From contig JAQGBZ010000198.1 of the NCBI GenBank assembly GCA_034687125.1, positions 52,670 through 116,669 of the forward strand: a DNA stretch of 64,000 nt, written 5' to 3'. The stretch is from Neelides folsomi (lineage: Eukaryota; Arthropoda; Collembola; Neelipleona; Neelidae). A program made the translations under genes and the position numbers. Within the stretch, counting starts at the first letter, position 1. The number at the start of each line of letters is the position of its first letter. Shown in pieces: positions 1-12,146 of this stretch. Below the pieces are notes generated by a model. The model was not told the DNA's origin and ran no database searches. It saw nothing but the letters and a program-made list of their open reading frames with translations.

Positions 1-136
1 TCCTTGTGGTCCAGTCGTTAGTGTCAAATTGAACAATGAATAGATTGCTATTTGCCATCCAATAGATAAATCCCACTTTGAGACCTGAGCAATCCTCGAC
101 CCCATTTACATTTTTTGAAAAAACAAAGTGATTTAC

Positions 137-3100
137 CTTCCCTCGAACTTGTGCTTTAGGAAGTCAAAGATGGCCTTTTGCATCATGTCAGTGACCTCGT
201 AGCCCTTGAGGGATGGGCCTACGAGGACGACAGGGCGCATGGAGGGGACGACGTCGTACGGCGGAACGTTCTCCACTTTCTTGAAAAATGGTTTTCTCTT
301 TTCCTTTGTTGTCGGTGTGGTCACTTTCCCCAACTTGTTGGTGTTGGTGAGGGAGTCGCTGTCTTCTCCGCCGGTGCCGCCGTCGACGCCATAATGGTCA
401 GCTATGGGTTCAACAACGGTGAGTTCCATGGTCATTGCCGGTCGGCCAAAGACTGAGCCACTTACCTAAATTACTCGAAGACGATGTTTTGGAAGAGTAG
501 AGCTTGGAGTTCTTCGCTTGTGAATGGAGGAGCCTCAAGTTCTCGAGCTTGACGGGGGAGGGGATGAATCCCACGTCACAACCTTCCTTCACTAGCCGCC
601 CGATCCACCAGTTGTTGTCGTATTTCTCCTACAGAAGGACAAGGAGGAGTTAGCACTTCTTGGCCCGCTCCCACGCGCCTCCCATCTCGTGTACCTTTAT
701 ATGGAGGAAGTCCCGCATCCCGAAGGAAATGGCGCTTCCGTGGACAGGCGAGTCGTCGTCCACGGACCCATCGTAGCTGACATTCGTGCGGACGGCGAAG
801 GCCACCGGCTTCGTCTGCATCAAGAGAAGAAAGTGAGGAGGGGATTTACGGCCGCTGCAGTCTCATCCTGCAGCTGGGACGGAGCGGACGGCCGTGGTGG
901 CGAGCCGCCAACACCTTCGCGTGTCTCCCGGTACTTTCTCACTCACCCGGGCTTTCTCCAATTGTGTCAGCGCCTGCCGCTCAGTCTCCCGTCTCAACAC
1001 TTCTCGCTCCTCGTCCAGTGACAGGTCGGAGGATGGCTGTGAGTAGGTCGAGTCTGCTGAGCCCTGCAAAAGTCAAATGTCAATTTAGTCCCTCAAATTC
1101 AACCCAGATTTCTGCTCCATCTCACACACTCTCCTTCTCTATCTATTGTTATTTACAGCCACGTCGACAACTACGGAGGCTCTCAAGTTTTCTAAAAGGC
1201 CCTCGGCTTCAATCAAAGGTTGGTCAACAAATTAGCAAAATGGTTAAAACGTTTAGTAGCAGGTTAATGACTCTCTCTACAATTAAAGTAGGTACGTATT
1301 AAAATGATTAATAATCAAAATTCAAATTCATAAATCCAACAATAAATATTGAATAATATTTAATAAATGGTAAATAATATTTTTTTCGTCAGGTCCGTTT
1401 CTTCAACAAATCCATTCCGCCCATCGTGATCGTCAAAGACGTGAACACTTCTTGAACACAATATTTTTCCACAAGCAATAATAGAATATTTGAAGAAGAA
1501 ATGAGATTAAAATATAACAATACGGTTAAAATTACTGAAAAGAAGGAGGAGTTTTAAGGGGGACGTCGCCCTTTTAAAAGGGCTTCGGGCCAGTAGGGAC
1601 CGTCAGCGACGACGAGGACCAAGGGCTGTAATAAGAGTGAGAACGTGAGTGTGGAGGGGAGGGATAAATTAGTTAGTAACTCAGATTACATTATGCATAG
1701 CACGAGAATCACATGAGTGAGGAGTGGGGGACCAGTTCACGAGGATCTGAGGTCACATTTGGGGCGGTCGTGGGGTCTCCGCCAAGTGGCCATGGCACTG
1801 CGGAGGATCAGGGGCCCTTCTGGGACCCGTCCATTGTCGCCACAACAATGCAGAGGTGGGGAGAGGTGCGAGAGTCGCGGACCGAGTGTGCCTGCAGAGG
1901 AAACTCTCCTGCCCGGAGTTGAGGGTGGGGAGGACGTAAGCGCCCGAGCACCAGACATGCCGGCTCATCGATTCGCGCAGCCTCACTCCCGCGTCGTCCT
2001 CCGAGGTCAACACGCCGTCCCGACCCGACCTCCCGCAGTGCCAAACCCGCCGTCCGACCCCTCGTTCTCATCGCATCTTTAATGGCTTGGGCATGGAGGG
2101 GCCTTTAAAATGCTTTAATGAGTCCCTTCTAAATACTTCCACCTCTATGGAGGTGTGGAGTAAACATTCTCGACTTTCCCTAATCGACTCACCTTTACAC
2201 TTTCTTCCAAGGAAAACCTTTGCATGGGGGCATGTGTGTGAGTTTGGTATGTGTACTATACGCCTTGATACCGTAAATAAAAGATAACACTCCTTCTCAC
2301 GTTCGATGCATATTGCTTCTCAGGGGGGCGGTCCGAAATGCCAAACCTATGCATGTTCAAATTGAGTTCTTCTCTATTAGAAGAATTAGAACTCTCATTA
2401 AAGAATTAAGCGTTAAGGAATGACGTTCGAAATTGTCTTCATGAACGCTTTATGATCAATGTGACGTTTGGAAATTTGAATGCAATCATTTGATGACGTA
2501 AGGTAGATATGAATTTCGCAAAGGTAATGTCGTTAAAGACTTGAAGAGGACCACATTGGAAATAATTATTATAAGTGGAGGGTAATATTCAAACCAGACT
2601 TTTTTTCCACTTTACTTGTGTTATTTGCCTATGACCTATAAAAACGGCGACGGATCAGAATGCGGGGATTATATCGTTATTTTTATTTGCATATAAATAT
2701 TACCGGTTAGAAGCGAAATTGAAAACATGTGTAATTTTATAGACTCTTTTATGACGTATTGAATCACTCAAAGCGAGATAACATTTATAGTATATACACA
2801 CGACTTCCACTCTCAAAATATGGCACAAATGGGGTCAAAAGCTTGGAAGGGGGGAAAATTCAATTCCCACACACACACGACAAATGTAAAGTGAACCGCG
2901 ATATTAAATGATAGGAATCATTATTCATGGAATCGTTATTCTTTTAGTAATAATGAGTTAATAAGATTAGACCCGCTGGTTGGAAAATAAGGAGAAATAA
3001 TTGTAAAATCAATTGAAGGGTTATTTTTTATTAGTTTCATTTCTTTTAATGGGAGATGCGAGTAGTTAGGCATCAGGTGATGGATGACGAGGAGTCCTTA

Positions 3101-3303
3101 AGTGGGTTAGTTGAGCGAGTGGTTGAGGGCGCAAGGGCCAGGAGGAAGGCTGAAGGTTCATTGAGAATCAAGTCGCCCAAACCCAAACTCTCGTGTGCCT
3201 CATTGGAAGTTGAGGCAGACGGACTCACCTTCCGGTGATTGTGGATCCCGAGGGGTTTGTGCGGGTCCCGCCGGCTGAGAATGGGCCGCCGCACGCTCCC
3301 CAT
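137..3303 (-). CDS. Ca-beta: Voltage-gated calcium channel beta subunit (N-terminal part, runs off left edge)
   Basis: Cytoplasmic MAGUK-type auxiliary subunit that traffics and modulates high-voltage-activated calcium channels. Minus-strand exons are 3229-3303, 947-1063, 695-814, 466-628 and 137-401, all with GT-AG junctions and matching phase, giving about 247 residues. The order is a short N-terminus, the family segment [19 protein letters not shown], then the SH3 domain ([48 protein letters not shown]). A Gly/Asp-rich HOOK linker follows, then the start of the guanylate-kinase-like domain ([20 protein letters not shown]). The rest of that domain, including the alpha-interaction pocket, lies beyond position 1. 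The first exon ([20 protein letters not shown]...) is inferred: its ATG follows an in-frame stop, a perfect GTGAGT donor ends it, and phase 0 joins it to GSADS as in other beta subunits. The intron 1064-3228 holds a GC-rich island. Family call is near certain; exon 1 is moderately supported. Confidence 0.93.
1555..2090. other. GC-rich island in the first intron of the calcium channel beta gene
   Basis: This block is strikingly GC-rich against AT-rich flanks. It has several overlapping short open frames on both strands and none resembles a known protein. It begins with a perfect 16-bp palindrome, gcccttttaaaagggc, at 1568-1583. It may be an internal promoter or enhancer, or an unrecognised alternative first exon, because beta-subunit genes commonly use alternative N-terminal exons. 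No donor with convincing coding content was identified, so a regulatory role is inference only. Confidence 0.35.
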
Positions 3304-6300
3304 CCCGCCTGGATCCAGTGGAGGAGATTAAAAATTTGCAATTAATTTCCTCTTCCTCCTTTCTCCAATCCAATTTCCCTTCAATTAATATGCAATTTCC
3401 ACGAGGCACTAGAGTAATCAAATTTTAAATCCAAATATCACTCTCTGGAGGAGGGAGGAATGTAAACAGAGTTCACAAGGAGGAACACAATTTCCGCGTA
3501 AGGACCTTCGCCTCTCGGAGTAATAAGGTGGCTGAGGAGGAAGTCAACGGGTCCAACTGGAGTTTGGGATGAGGGTGACTCTGGGTGGAGGTTGCTGGTC
3601 CTGGAGATGGGCTCAGAGAATAATGAGAGTGGTTCATTGTGTGTGAAGGGAGTCGCAGATAGTGACGACTTCCTGGGCTCAGACGGACAACATCTTACAA
3701 GAGGATGAGTCTCGGCTAAAAATACCTCCAAAGCTCTGGTTCTCTCCCCCGGTATTCCCCTCATAACATCCGAACTCCTTCCTTCAGAGACACACCATTG
3801 AGCCAAATATTCGTCCCAATTTGTTATTGAGGAAGAAATCGACATTCTTCACTCTCCGAATCCGCAACTCTTCATCTTACGCTCTTCCTTTGGGGAAATG
3901 GTGAGCTTTTTCGAGGTCGCCGCCTCGGCCGCTAAAGATGAGATGAAACGGCTGGCGCGGTCCATAAGGCTTCTAGAGATTCAAGACGGAAGACTGCATG
4001 CATAATATAAAATTTCCTTCCTCGTCCTCAAATATGTAAAGGTCTCTTCCTTTTCTTCATTTGCAGACTTTCTTAAGTGGAAACTGGAGGCAAAGGAACT
4101 TAATTGACTTGTCTCCCTCCAATACTAACTTTACCATATAGATTTACATATATACATATTATTTAAGGCAATATACATACTACATTTAAGCATATTAGAT
4201 CCTTATTTTCCTTAGACAACGTTTGCTTAAAGTCTGAGGAAGTTAGATATACATATGGCCATCTTGTTAGGAGATTTCTGGTTTAATTGGAGGTTGTATG
4301 AAGGAAGTTCCGAAGGAAGAATGAATTAATAGTAATTGAACATGAATGGCGTCCTAGAAATTCATTTGGTTAATCAGGTTCCTTAATTGGGTTCTCGAGG
4401 TTGGCAGAAACTGTTTTGATCCCCTTTTAATTCTACATTATTCCTCCCTGCCTTCATTTAGATTGAATATGTAATCGCATGTTTGCTCAAGATTTCCCTG
4501 CTCTTTAACACAATCCCAGTCCCAGACATCCTAGCTAAATGTTATTTCCCTATTCCATGATGCAATTAAAATCATATTTTAACGAGGATCTCATTTCTTA
4601 ATCTATATTATATTACAACAGGTGAAGGAAGCTCCATAAAATAATTTGTAATCATACTCTGATGATATCCATTTAAAGCAACATTTTGAGCCGAGAGGAA
4701 AGAACAAGGCCCTGAGCACAATATTATTTATTTTAGAGTGCAAATTCATGCTTATCTCAATAAATATGTTCCGAGAGGTCCGTAAGTTCTCTATGAAAAT
4801 GAAATGGCTCAACGATGGAGAAAATGAGCTTTCACTCTCCTCTTCCCCAATTCCCTCTTGGATTGAGTTAGTGGAATGGAGCGGAGATATTTCTTTTCAT
4901 TTTATGGAGAAGAAGTAAAGGAGATTGGTACTTTTGAAGAGGGAAATTCATCGGTTACAGAAAATGACTCCCTTTTGAATTCACCCTTCAGAGTGATGAC
5001 AGATGTAGGAGAATATTCTCGTGGATTTTGAATGGGAAGAGACACACAATGGGATGTGACGAGGGTTTACTACATATTAGGAATATTACACATGGTCATA
5101 GACGCCGTCTCCGGTCTCACCTACATCCCATAGAATGGAACGAGGACTCGGGGTCGTAGTAAAGATATACGGGCATTTAGGATTTACTCGGGCTATATTC
5201 TCTATCCCTCGTTCTCAACCCTTCCCCTGGAATGTGGATTGTGGTGTCATGTGAGGGAGCTGTAATCGGAGGTCGTAATCGACTTCCGAATTCCAAATGG
5301 ATCTGGTTCGCGTAATTGAAGAGAAAGGTTCAACAGTTTGACGGTGAATTGGGGATCGTAAAATAAAATATTATTTTCACAACAACAAACAACAAGAGGG
5401 GGTCCTTGCGCAGAGGGGGAATGCGGTCGTTGACTGGAGAAGATGGAATCGGATCTTTTCCTCCGACCAACGACCGTCCACCTCAAGATCAGGCCATTCA
5501 TCTGGAAAATTCAATGTTCTCGACTCGATCCGATTCCGTGCAATCCATCACACAAGGATATAACCATACATAGGGCAGGAGTGGGAAATCGAGACGACGA
5601 GGAATTTTAACTTACTTTTCTCACGACGATTTGTATAAAGGAAAGCCCCTTTCCTTTATCACACTTTTACCCCATTTGAGATCCTTCACCAATCTAGAAA
5701 TTCGATTATAAACCACTCAAGTGCCATACTAATAGGAATTAGCCAAAATCCCTTCCCAAACCATAGGGAAAATGCAAATGATAGTGGATGTCTAATCGAC
5801 TAAAAATATCAAAATGATCTTTTCCATGATGTTATTCGCTTCTCGGTTAAAATCGGTTGAATTGTCTCAGAAAGTAAGCCAATTCCGGGTTTGAAAAATC
5901 ATTTCCTAAATGGTTGTCCTGTAAGTGACAACTGCGGACGGCGGATGTCTCCTCACATGTCCCGTTCCCTCGCACGTGGAAGCGATCCGAAAGAGCCCAT
6001 GGGGCCGTGACATTCAGACCCGTGTTGAGCTATGTTGTTCCATGCATTTGGGCTCGGATTAAATGCGGAACGTCCGGGGAATTGCGGTGACAGGGCGAGA
6101 AGTTCATCTGCCCAATGTCAATAATTTGATTTGTGAGGCGATGGCGGGAGGCGAAGTAATTAATCGATGGAGGAGTAATGAGGGTGGCGAGGAGGATTGG
6201 GATCGATGGGAGGGATTGCGTAATTTTGGGCATACTCAGGAGAGCATTAGCTCATTGCCGGCTGCTGGAGGTGCATAAATGAAAGTATTATTGATTATTT

Positions 6301-6556
6301 GCGGGGGGAGGTAAGGCGAGGCGAGGTGATTAATGAGGAGGGAGGCTCCTCTCCGGAATTACCCGGGACTGGCTGGCTCGGGAGGAGGAGGACAAAAAGG
6401 AGTCGGATAATGCACAGTTACGGGTAATGTTTATCACTGAGCAGTTGTAGGTCGTCCCTCAAACTCCCGCTCCCCGCTTTTTATTGCGCCGACCCCCGTT
6501 AATTTCAGCCCCTCGCGATTCCATGTGGGCCCTCCAGTCCACCCGCCCCTGACATC
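3304..6556. other. Divergent intergenic region, calcium channel beta / Abrupt-like gene
   Basis: These 3.2 kb separate two divergently transcribed genes and should contain both promoters and 5' untranslated regions. Several moderate open frames occur (for example on the minus strand at 3438-3845 and the plus strand at 6063-6278) but none shows a known domain. The last 600 bp before the ATG at 6557 is purine- and GC-rich, as expected for a 5' leader of a developmental transcription factor. No core promoter element could be assigned with confidence. Confidence 0.5.
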
Positions 6557-8996
6557 ATGGCCGAGGACCAGCGATATTCCCTCCGCTGGAACGACTTTGC
6601 CCCGAATGTGGCGGCCGCCTTTCGGGCCCTCAAGGACTCCGAGGACTTTGTCGACGTCACCCTTGCTTGCGATGGAAAGGCGCTCAAGGCACACAAGGTC
6701 ATACTCTCCGCCTCGTCTCCGTTCTTCAGGCACCTCCTCAAGGTAAGGACCCGGTCCTTGGGTCGGCTAATTAACTAAATTAACCATTCTTGAACACCTT
6801 TAACTTTCCCGCCCCCTCCTAACGTCAACATCAACAGAGGAACGTGTTTACGATATTTAAGAGGGAATTTAATTGATTAATTCATCTCGACGTACTCCCA
6901 GCATCTTTCATTCTCATATTCCCTTCATGCCACTTCCCCCCCCCCCACATCGCAAATCTCTCTTTTCTTCCAATCCCAATTTTATTGATTTTTAATCCTT
7001 CCAGCCTCTCTCGACGTACTTTGACCAACTCCCTCTTTATTTGACTCATGCCTCGTTGGGATAATGAATTAATTGAATAATTGACATTAAATGAATAATT
7101 ATTTATCATTTATTTATCAATTAATATAATATAAATATTTATTTAAAATATTTCTGTTCGTGTTTTACGAATAAAATTACGATTTTTATATTTATTTACA
7201 TCATTTGTCAAATATAATAATTATTATAATTATATTTATATTAAATTAAATTGAAGATTCGGACATTAGAAAATATTATGTTGACAGCTCACTCGCGTTT
7301 AACTAAAATATCAAATATTTTTTTATATTAATTAAATAATATTTAACTAAATGAATAGTTAATTAATTGGAAATGTATTTTGTAGGAGAATCCCTGCCAG
7401 CACCCAATTGTGATTCTCAAAGACGTGCGGTATCAAGAAATGGAATCTCTTCTCAATTTTATGTATCATGGAGAAGTTCAGATTTCTCAGGAGGATCTCA
7501 ATGAATTTCTTCGAACCGCCCACTCCCTCCAAGTCAAGGGCCTGGCCGACGTCCCACATCAATTCCCGAATCAACCTCCGTCACCGGCACCTTCGATATC
7601 CTCACTCCACATCCCGGAGGTTCGGATGTCTGAGAACGAGAGCGACAGCCTTCCTGGACCCCCAAACGGGCCCAAGGCAGAATCTGACGGCGAAAAACAA
7701 CAAGTCGAGTCAAATAGGAAGGGGAGCGATGCACACTCTGACGATGAAGGCCTTTTCAACCACCGCCCAGACAAGAAACGTCGCCATGAAGATGACGACG
7801 AAGAAGCTGACGACGAGGGAGAACATGAGAGAGGACGAAGGAAAACATCCCGATCTTCTATTCTCATCCAAGCACTTCAAGGAGATCAACACAGGAATTC
7901 CGATGATTGCAAACATGAAGGTTAAATTCAAGTCTTTTTCTAGAATTAATAACATTCTTCGCGTTCTTTATTTCGCATTAAATACAATTTATATTTGAAT
8001 TTCAGTAATTGAAGACGACAGTTCGCCCGACGAAGGAGAAAAGTATGAAGACAAAGATGGGTCCTCAGATGAGCTGTCTGCTCATGCACTGTCAGAAGCA
8101 ATAAGGTTCCCAGCCGCTGCGGCACTTCTTGGCTTCCAGGGGCTTCCCGGTTTTCTACCCGGTCCTAGTTCCGGCAACAATGCTTCCAATGACAATGGGA
8201 ATTTTGGTATATATCTCAAGCGAATTAAAATTCTGTCTTAATGTCTTAATTTTTATCAAATCTTAAATTATGATCTTAACTTTTTATATCTATATTTTTA
8301 GTCTCACGAAGAGGAATGGAAATGCTTCGAGTCCGAGCTACGGACCCGCGTCCCTGTCCTAAATGTGGAAAAATCTATCGGTCAGCCCATACGCTGCGAA
8401 CACATTTAGAAGATAAGCATACGGTGTGCCCTGGATATCGCTGTGTTCTTTGTGGCACTGTCGCCAAGTCTCGAAACTCTCTCCACTCTCACATGTCTCG
8501 TCAGCATCGAGGGATTTCGACAAAGGACCTTCCCGTCCTTCCAATGCCTGCGCCTTTCGACCCACAACTTGCTGCTAGACTTCTTGCAAAAGCAGGACTA
8601 AAATTCCCCGACATACCAAATTCAGCTGGGTAAATTTTTAATATATAAAATTATATAATATATATTAAATAAAATTTAAGTATTAAAGATATAAGAATTT
8701 TATCTTTCAAATTAATCCCGCATCGTGATATTGCTTTTCAGAAAGGTTCTAATGATAATTCTTTAATTTATAATTTCAGTGGGTCTCCAAATCAAACTGG
8801 AAATCGTCGCGATTCGAGTGGTGAAAAAGTAGATGTAAGTCCAGGCGGACGAAATAGTGATGGCGGGACAACTGGTTCCGCCATACTTGACACATACCTC
8901 CAGTTCATAGCGGAAAACTCCATGGGGCCTGGAGGCCAAATGGCTTTCAATAAGCGAGGCAATAACTCGGGCGAGGAGTCTGAAGAAGATCCTTGA
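6557..8996 (+). CDS. ab: BTB/POZ-C2H2 zinc-finger transcription factor, Abrupt-like
   Basis: Nuclear BTB-zinc-finger regulator, 488 residues, in five exons: 6557-6742, 7386-7920, 8006-8206, 8302-8629 and 8780-8996. All junctions are GT-AG and keep frame. Residues about 6-115 form a BTB domain of the insect Ttk/Broad/Abrupt class (YSLRWNDF, SEDFVDVTLACDGKALKAHK, VILSASSPFFRHLLK, then QHPIVILKDVRYQEMESLLN). The second half resembles Abrupt more than Broad. An acidic, low-complexity linker with the basic stretch DKKRRHEDDDEEADDEGEHE follows. A C2H2 pair starts near residue 326 (CPKCGKIYRSAHTLRTHLED) and 354 (CVLCGTVAKSRNSLHSHMSR), then the conserved tail STKDLPVLPMPAPFDPQLAA. Abrupt regulates dendrite morphology, neuromuscular targeting and epithelial fates in flies. 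The Abrupt name is recalled from family resemblance; a Broad-complex-like paralogue is the main alternative. No clear poly(A) signal was assigned. Confidence 0.88.
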
Positions 8997-11616
8997 ACCC
9001 AATGTACAAAACATAATCCCCTATGATCTCGTTTCTCCAGCTTTCTATCATCATCAACTGACGTGCAAACTCGTATAACTTTGAGGCTGTCTTTGATCTC
9101 GATTAATTATTTAATACTCTCGTTTCACATTTCTCGCTTTTTAAACAATTATTTTTCATTAATACTTCCTTTTACGTTAATAAGCTTATTTAACTTTTGA
9201 ATCAAATCAGCTCGGCAACGGGCAACGGGTCAAACCTGAAAGTCTGTTCGTCTCAACCTTCTTCACTACCTCAATCTTGTCATTTCTTCATTTTTCTATT
9301 CTAATTTTTCATTGAACTATTTTGTATTAAAAATAATTAATTTTTTACATATGTGCGAAAGTAACCATTTTAATGCTTTATGTTGCGCTTTAAAAATATG
9401 CCAAAATATATTAATTTTCAAATTCGAAAAGCAATACAATTTAAGTTTATTCTCTATGATGCCTACAAATTTAAAGTACATATTAATCTATTTATAGTGA
9501 AATCTAACAGACTCGTAACAAAGTATTTATAGCTTTAATTTATATAATACTTATCGTGAGAAAACAGTTCAAGATGATGAGAAAGGACAGTTTTGAATTA
9601 AAATGAAAAGCAATAGCGTGCCCTTATGAAAATGAGTACAGGTATTAAAAAAAGTATTCAGGGACAAATATCAAGAAATTCGGGTATTATCGTAAGTAAT
9701 AATTAAAATAATAAGGAAAAATAGCCACCTAATACAAATTAATCCCTAGATGCTAACCAGATTTTACATAGAGGTAGATTTAATATAAATTGTATCTTTT
9801 TAGCTAAAAGTACATTTTTGTGTGAAAATACTCAGGAAGGCAGATAATGCGATTTCAAATTACTGCAATAGGGAAGGAGTGTTTATAAGCAAAATAATAA
9901 TCACAGAATAAATTAACAATAAATAACGATATAATATTTGAGAGAAATAATGTCTGTGTACATATATTTAGCTACTCTTATTAACTAAATGTATAATAGA
10001 TGAAGGAGTTTAATTTAAAATTTTAATAATACTCTAATATACACATTAGTACGTGCAATTAAGCACGCGTTCTTGATGATTAATGTGAAATAAACTTGGG
10101 TGAAAAATATAGGCAGTAGTTAATAAGGATAATATTGATGATCAAAAACTGATTATAAAAATAAAAGTAGTGAATTAACAAAAGCAATTTATAAAATTGC
10201 CAACCAAAAAAGCTTAGTCAGATAACAAGAAGAATATCAACGTCAAGGGGGATTTTACAATAATAACGAAAGAGATTTAATACGAAAATCATATTTAGTG
10301 TAAATGATATAAAAGGACTATCTATATACCTCTACCTCTAACCATCATTTCGAGTCCACCTTGTCATAAAATGAAATTATGAATCGGAAAAATAAATTTT
10401 GTGATTAATATAAAATCATAGCCTTAAGTATTTACAAGTTAATAAAAATTTCAAAATTAATCATCATGAATCAAAATTGTCCTAATTTAGTGGTTTTAAT
10501 GTTGTGTTTAAGTATGTTAAATTGTCCGTTGAATCACATTTTAAGTTTGTATTTAATTTAATAATGAAATTACTATACAAATCAGTATTGTTAATATTTA
10601 TATATTTACCATTGTGTACTATAATTTAATTATAATTTAACTTGCGTTTCTAATTATCTTGTTTTTGTAACTTTTCTAGTCTTCTTGACTTACTATTAAC
10701 GGTTAAGATTTACTAACTCCTAATTTAATCATTTTTGTTACCAATTTTTAACGCGGTGTTAAACTAATTGCTTCATTTCTGTTTTTTACTAAACATTGTG
10801 AGAATTATCAAATAGGTTTACAATAATGTTTAATAACAATCGTGTGCATTTACAAGATGAAAAATAATAATAACGACAGATCGAAAATATAAATTTTTGA
10901 AATGAAAGAAGAGTAATAGCCATAGGCAATAATATCTTGTAGTTTTCTAGTTTTCGACAGAGTAGGTACATATTATTATCTCAATGAGTCTTTAGTTCTA
11001 TAGAATTGGGCGATCGATCCGAAATTGACAAAACACTGATGGTTTTTTTATGGAATTGAAAATTGAAATTATGAAGGAATAAGAAATTATGTGAAGATAG
11101 ATCTATTTGTAACATCATAAAAAGTATATCTTGGGAAATGAATAATGAATAAAATACTTATTAGATGAAGTGGTAAAAATGAGATAGCAATGAGAAAACA
11201 TCACTGTTGACTTTGTATCAGTGAAGTAGACTTTAAATGAAGAATAGCCTCAGTGGTAAATGAAACGTACAAAGATAATCCATTGAGATAAAAAATAATA
11301 AAAAAACACTCATGATGTTTTGAGAAATTATGTATAAAGAAATTGTCTTTATAGCTAGACTCGAATAAAAATCAATAACAATATAATGTATTTTAGTAGA
11401 TGATGAATAAACCAATGTGTGTCAATGTTGAGATTTGAAAAATGAATTTTATTCACCATTGCATTTTTAATTTACTTGCACCAATATTAAATACTAACTA
11501 CGACATTTATATTCAAAAAGCCCTAGGACTTCGAACTCGTGTATTTACTAAATATAAATATAAATGCCAACATTTTGGATATCGTTCCATTCCACATCAT
11601 TTCATTTTGCTCTAAT
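8997..11616. other. AT-rich intergenic region downstream of the Abrupt-like gene
   Basis: About 2.6 kb of very AT-rich sequence, presumably including the 3' untranslated region of the Abrupt-like gene. Only short open frames under about 60 codons occur. No repeat, RNA gene or coding exon was recognised. Confidence 0.5.
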
Positions 11617-11849
11617 AAAAAGTTGGTAAAAGGTACGAATACGGGCGCAGCCAATATTGGTTACTTTAAATGTGTTTTCTTACTAAATCGATGATGTAGA
11701 TCACGAATCTGATACTTATTAGAAGTGCAAAATTATAATTACAAAATAAAGTTAATTATGGAATTTTAATTTTAAATGGAAAGTTTAAGGTTGTTTTACA
11801 GAATTTTCGCGCGCTTCAAATTGATTCGTTCTATTCTTTATCACTTTCG

Positions 11850-11866
11850 TTAGGTTAGGTTAGGTT
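11850..11866 (+). repeat. Short TTAGG telomere-type repeat inside the Merlin-like element
   Basis: Three consecutive TTAGG units (ttaggttaggttagg) are followed by tttggg. TTAGG is the ancestral arthropod telomere repeat. The tract is internal to a transposon and between ordinary genes, so it is an interstitial copy and not a chromosome end. It may be a chance or telomerase-patched insertion. Confidence 0.7.
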
Positions 11867-12004
11867 TGGGACGCCCAAACTCTCGTTCCACTAATCAAAA
11901 AGTGGATCTCACCTGGAACGACAATCTACTCGGACTGTTGGAAGGCCTACAACCCAATCCTCGAGAATCCTGACTTCAAAATGCTCCAAGTGAAGTATTG
12001 GTAA
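11864..12004 (+). pseudogene. ISXO2-like (Merlin) transposase fragment
   Basis: An open stretch of 46 codons with no start codon lies inside the miniature transposon, opening after a TAG at 11861 and closing at a TAA at 12002-12004. It encodes VWDAQTLVPLIKKWISPGTT followed by IYSDCWKAYNPILENPDFKM. The segment TLVPLIKKWISPGTTIYSDCWKAYN matches the ISXO2/IS1016 transposase domain around its second catalytic aspartate, the D of SDCW. The first aspartate, the expected downstream VNHS-type motif and the third catalytic residue are all missing, so this is a relic with no activity. Codon content is much less AT-biased than the surrounding inverted repeats. Confidence 0.82.
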
Positions 12005-12146
12005 TTGAAAATTTATATTTCTAAATATAATTTTGCACCTCTAATAAGTATCAGATTCGTGATCTACATCATCGATTTAGTAAGAAAACACATGTAAAGT
12101 AACCAATATTGGCTGCGCCCGTATTCGTAACTTTTTCCAAAAAGTT

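Larger units (their letters stand above)
11617..12146. mobile_element. Degenerate Merlin (IS1016/ISXO2-type) miniature DNA transposon with 8-bp TSD
   Basis: The element proper is 11625-12138 (514 bp). Its ends are inverted repeats of 113 bp each (11625-11737 and 12026-12138) that differ at four positions and contain no indels. The termini read ggtaaaaggtacgaatacgg and, reversed, ggaaaaagttacgaatacgg. Both sides are flanked by the identical octamer aaaaagtt (11617-11624 and 12139-12146), which is a target site duplication. Inside lies a fragment of an ISXO2-like transposase. Merlin elements, the animal relatives of bacterial IS1016, make 8-9 bp duplications, so ends, duplication length and coding fragment agree. 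The element is far too short to be autonomous. It appears to be an internally deleted derivative that was mobilised in trans by a full-length copy elsewhere. Confidence 0.88.

Noticed and set aside
1717-2082. Several overlapping 60-120-codon frames on both strands in the GC-rich island
   Set aside because: GC-rich sequence yields stop-poor frames by chance. None shows homology, and some have no ATG start.
3438-3845. Minus-strand open frame of 135 codons upstream of the calcium channel beta gene
   Set aside because: No recognisable domain and no good donor leading in phase to the beta-subunit exons. The exon at 3229-3303 fits much better, so this is probably promoter or leader sequence.
7468-7998. 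176-codon plus-strand frame overlapping the Abrupt-like exon 2
   Set aside because: It is a shadow frame of the confirmed BTB/linker exon, has low-quality composition and ignores the splice site at 7920.
11850-11866. True telomere or subtelomere
   Set aside because: Only three TTAGG units are present, embedded in a transposon and flanked on both sides by ordinary single-copy genes.
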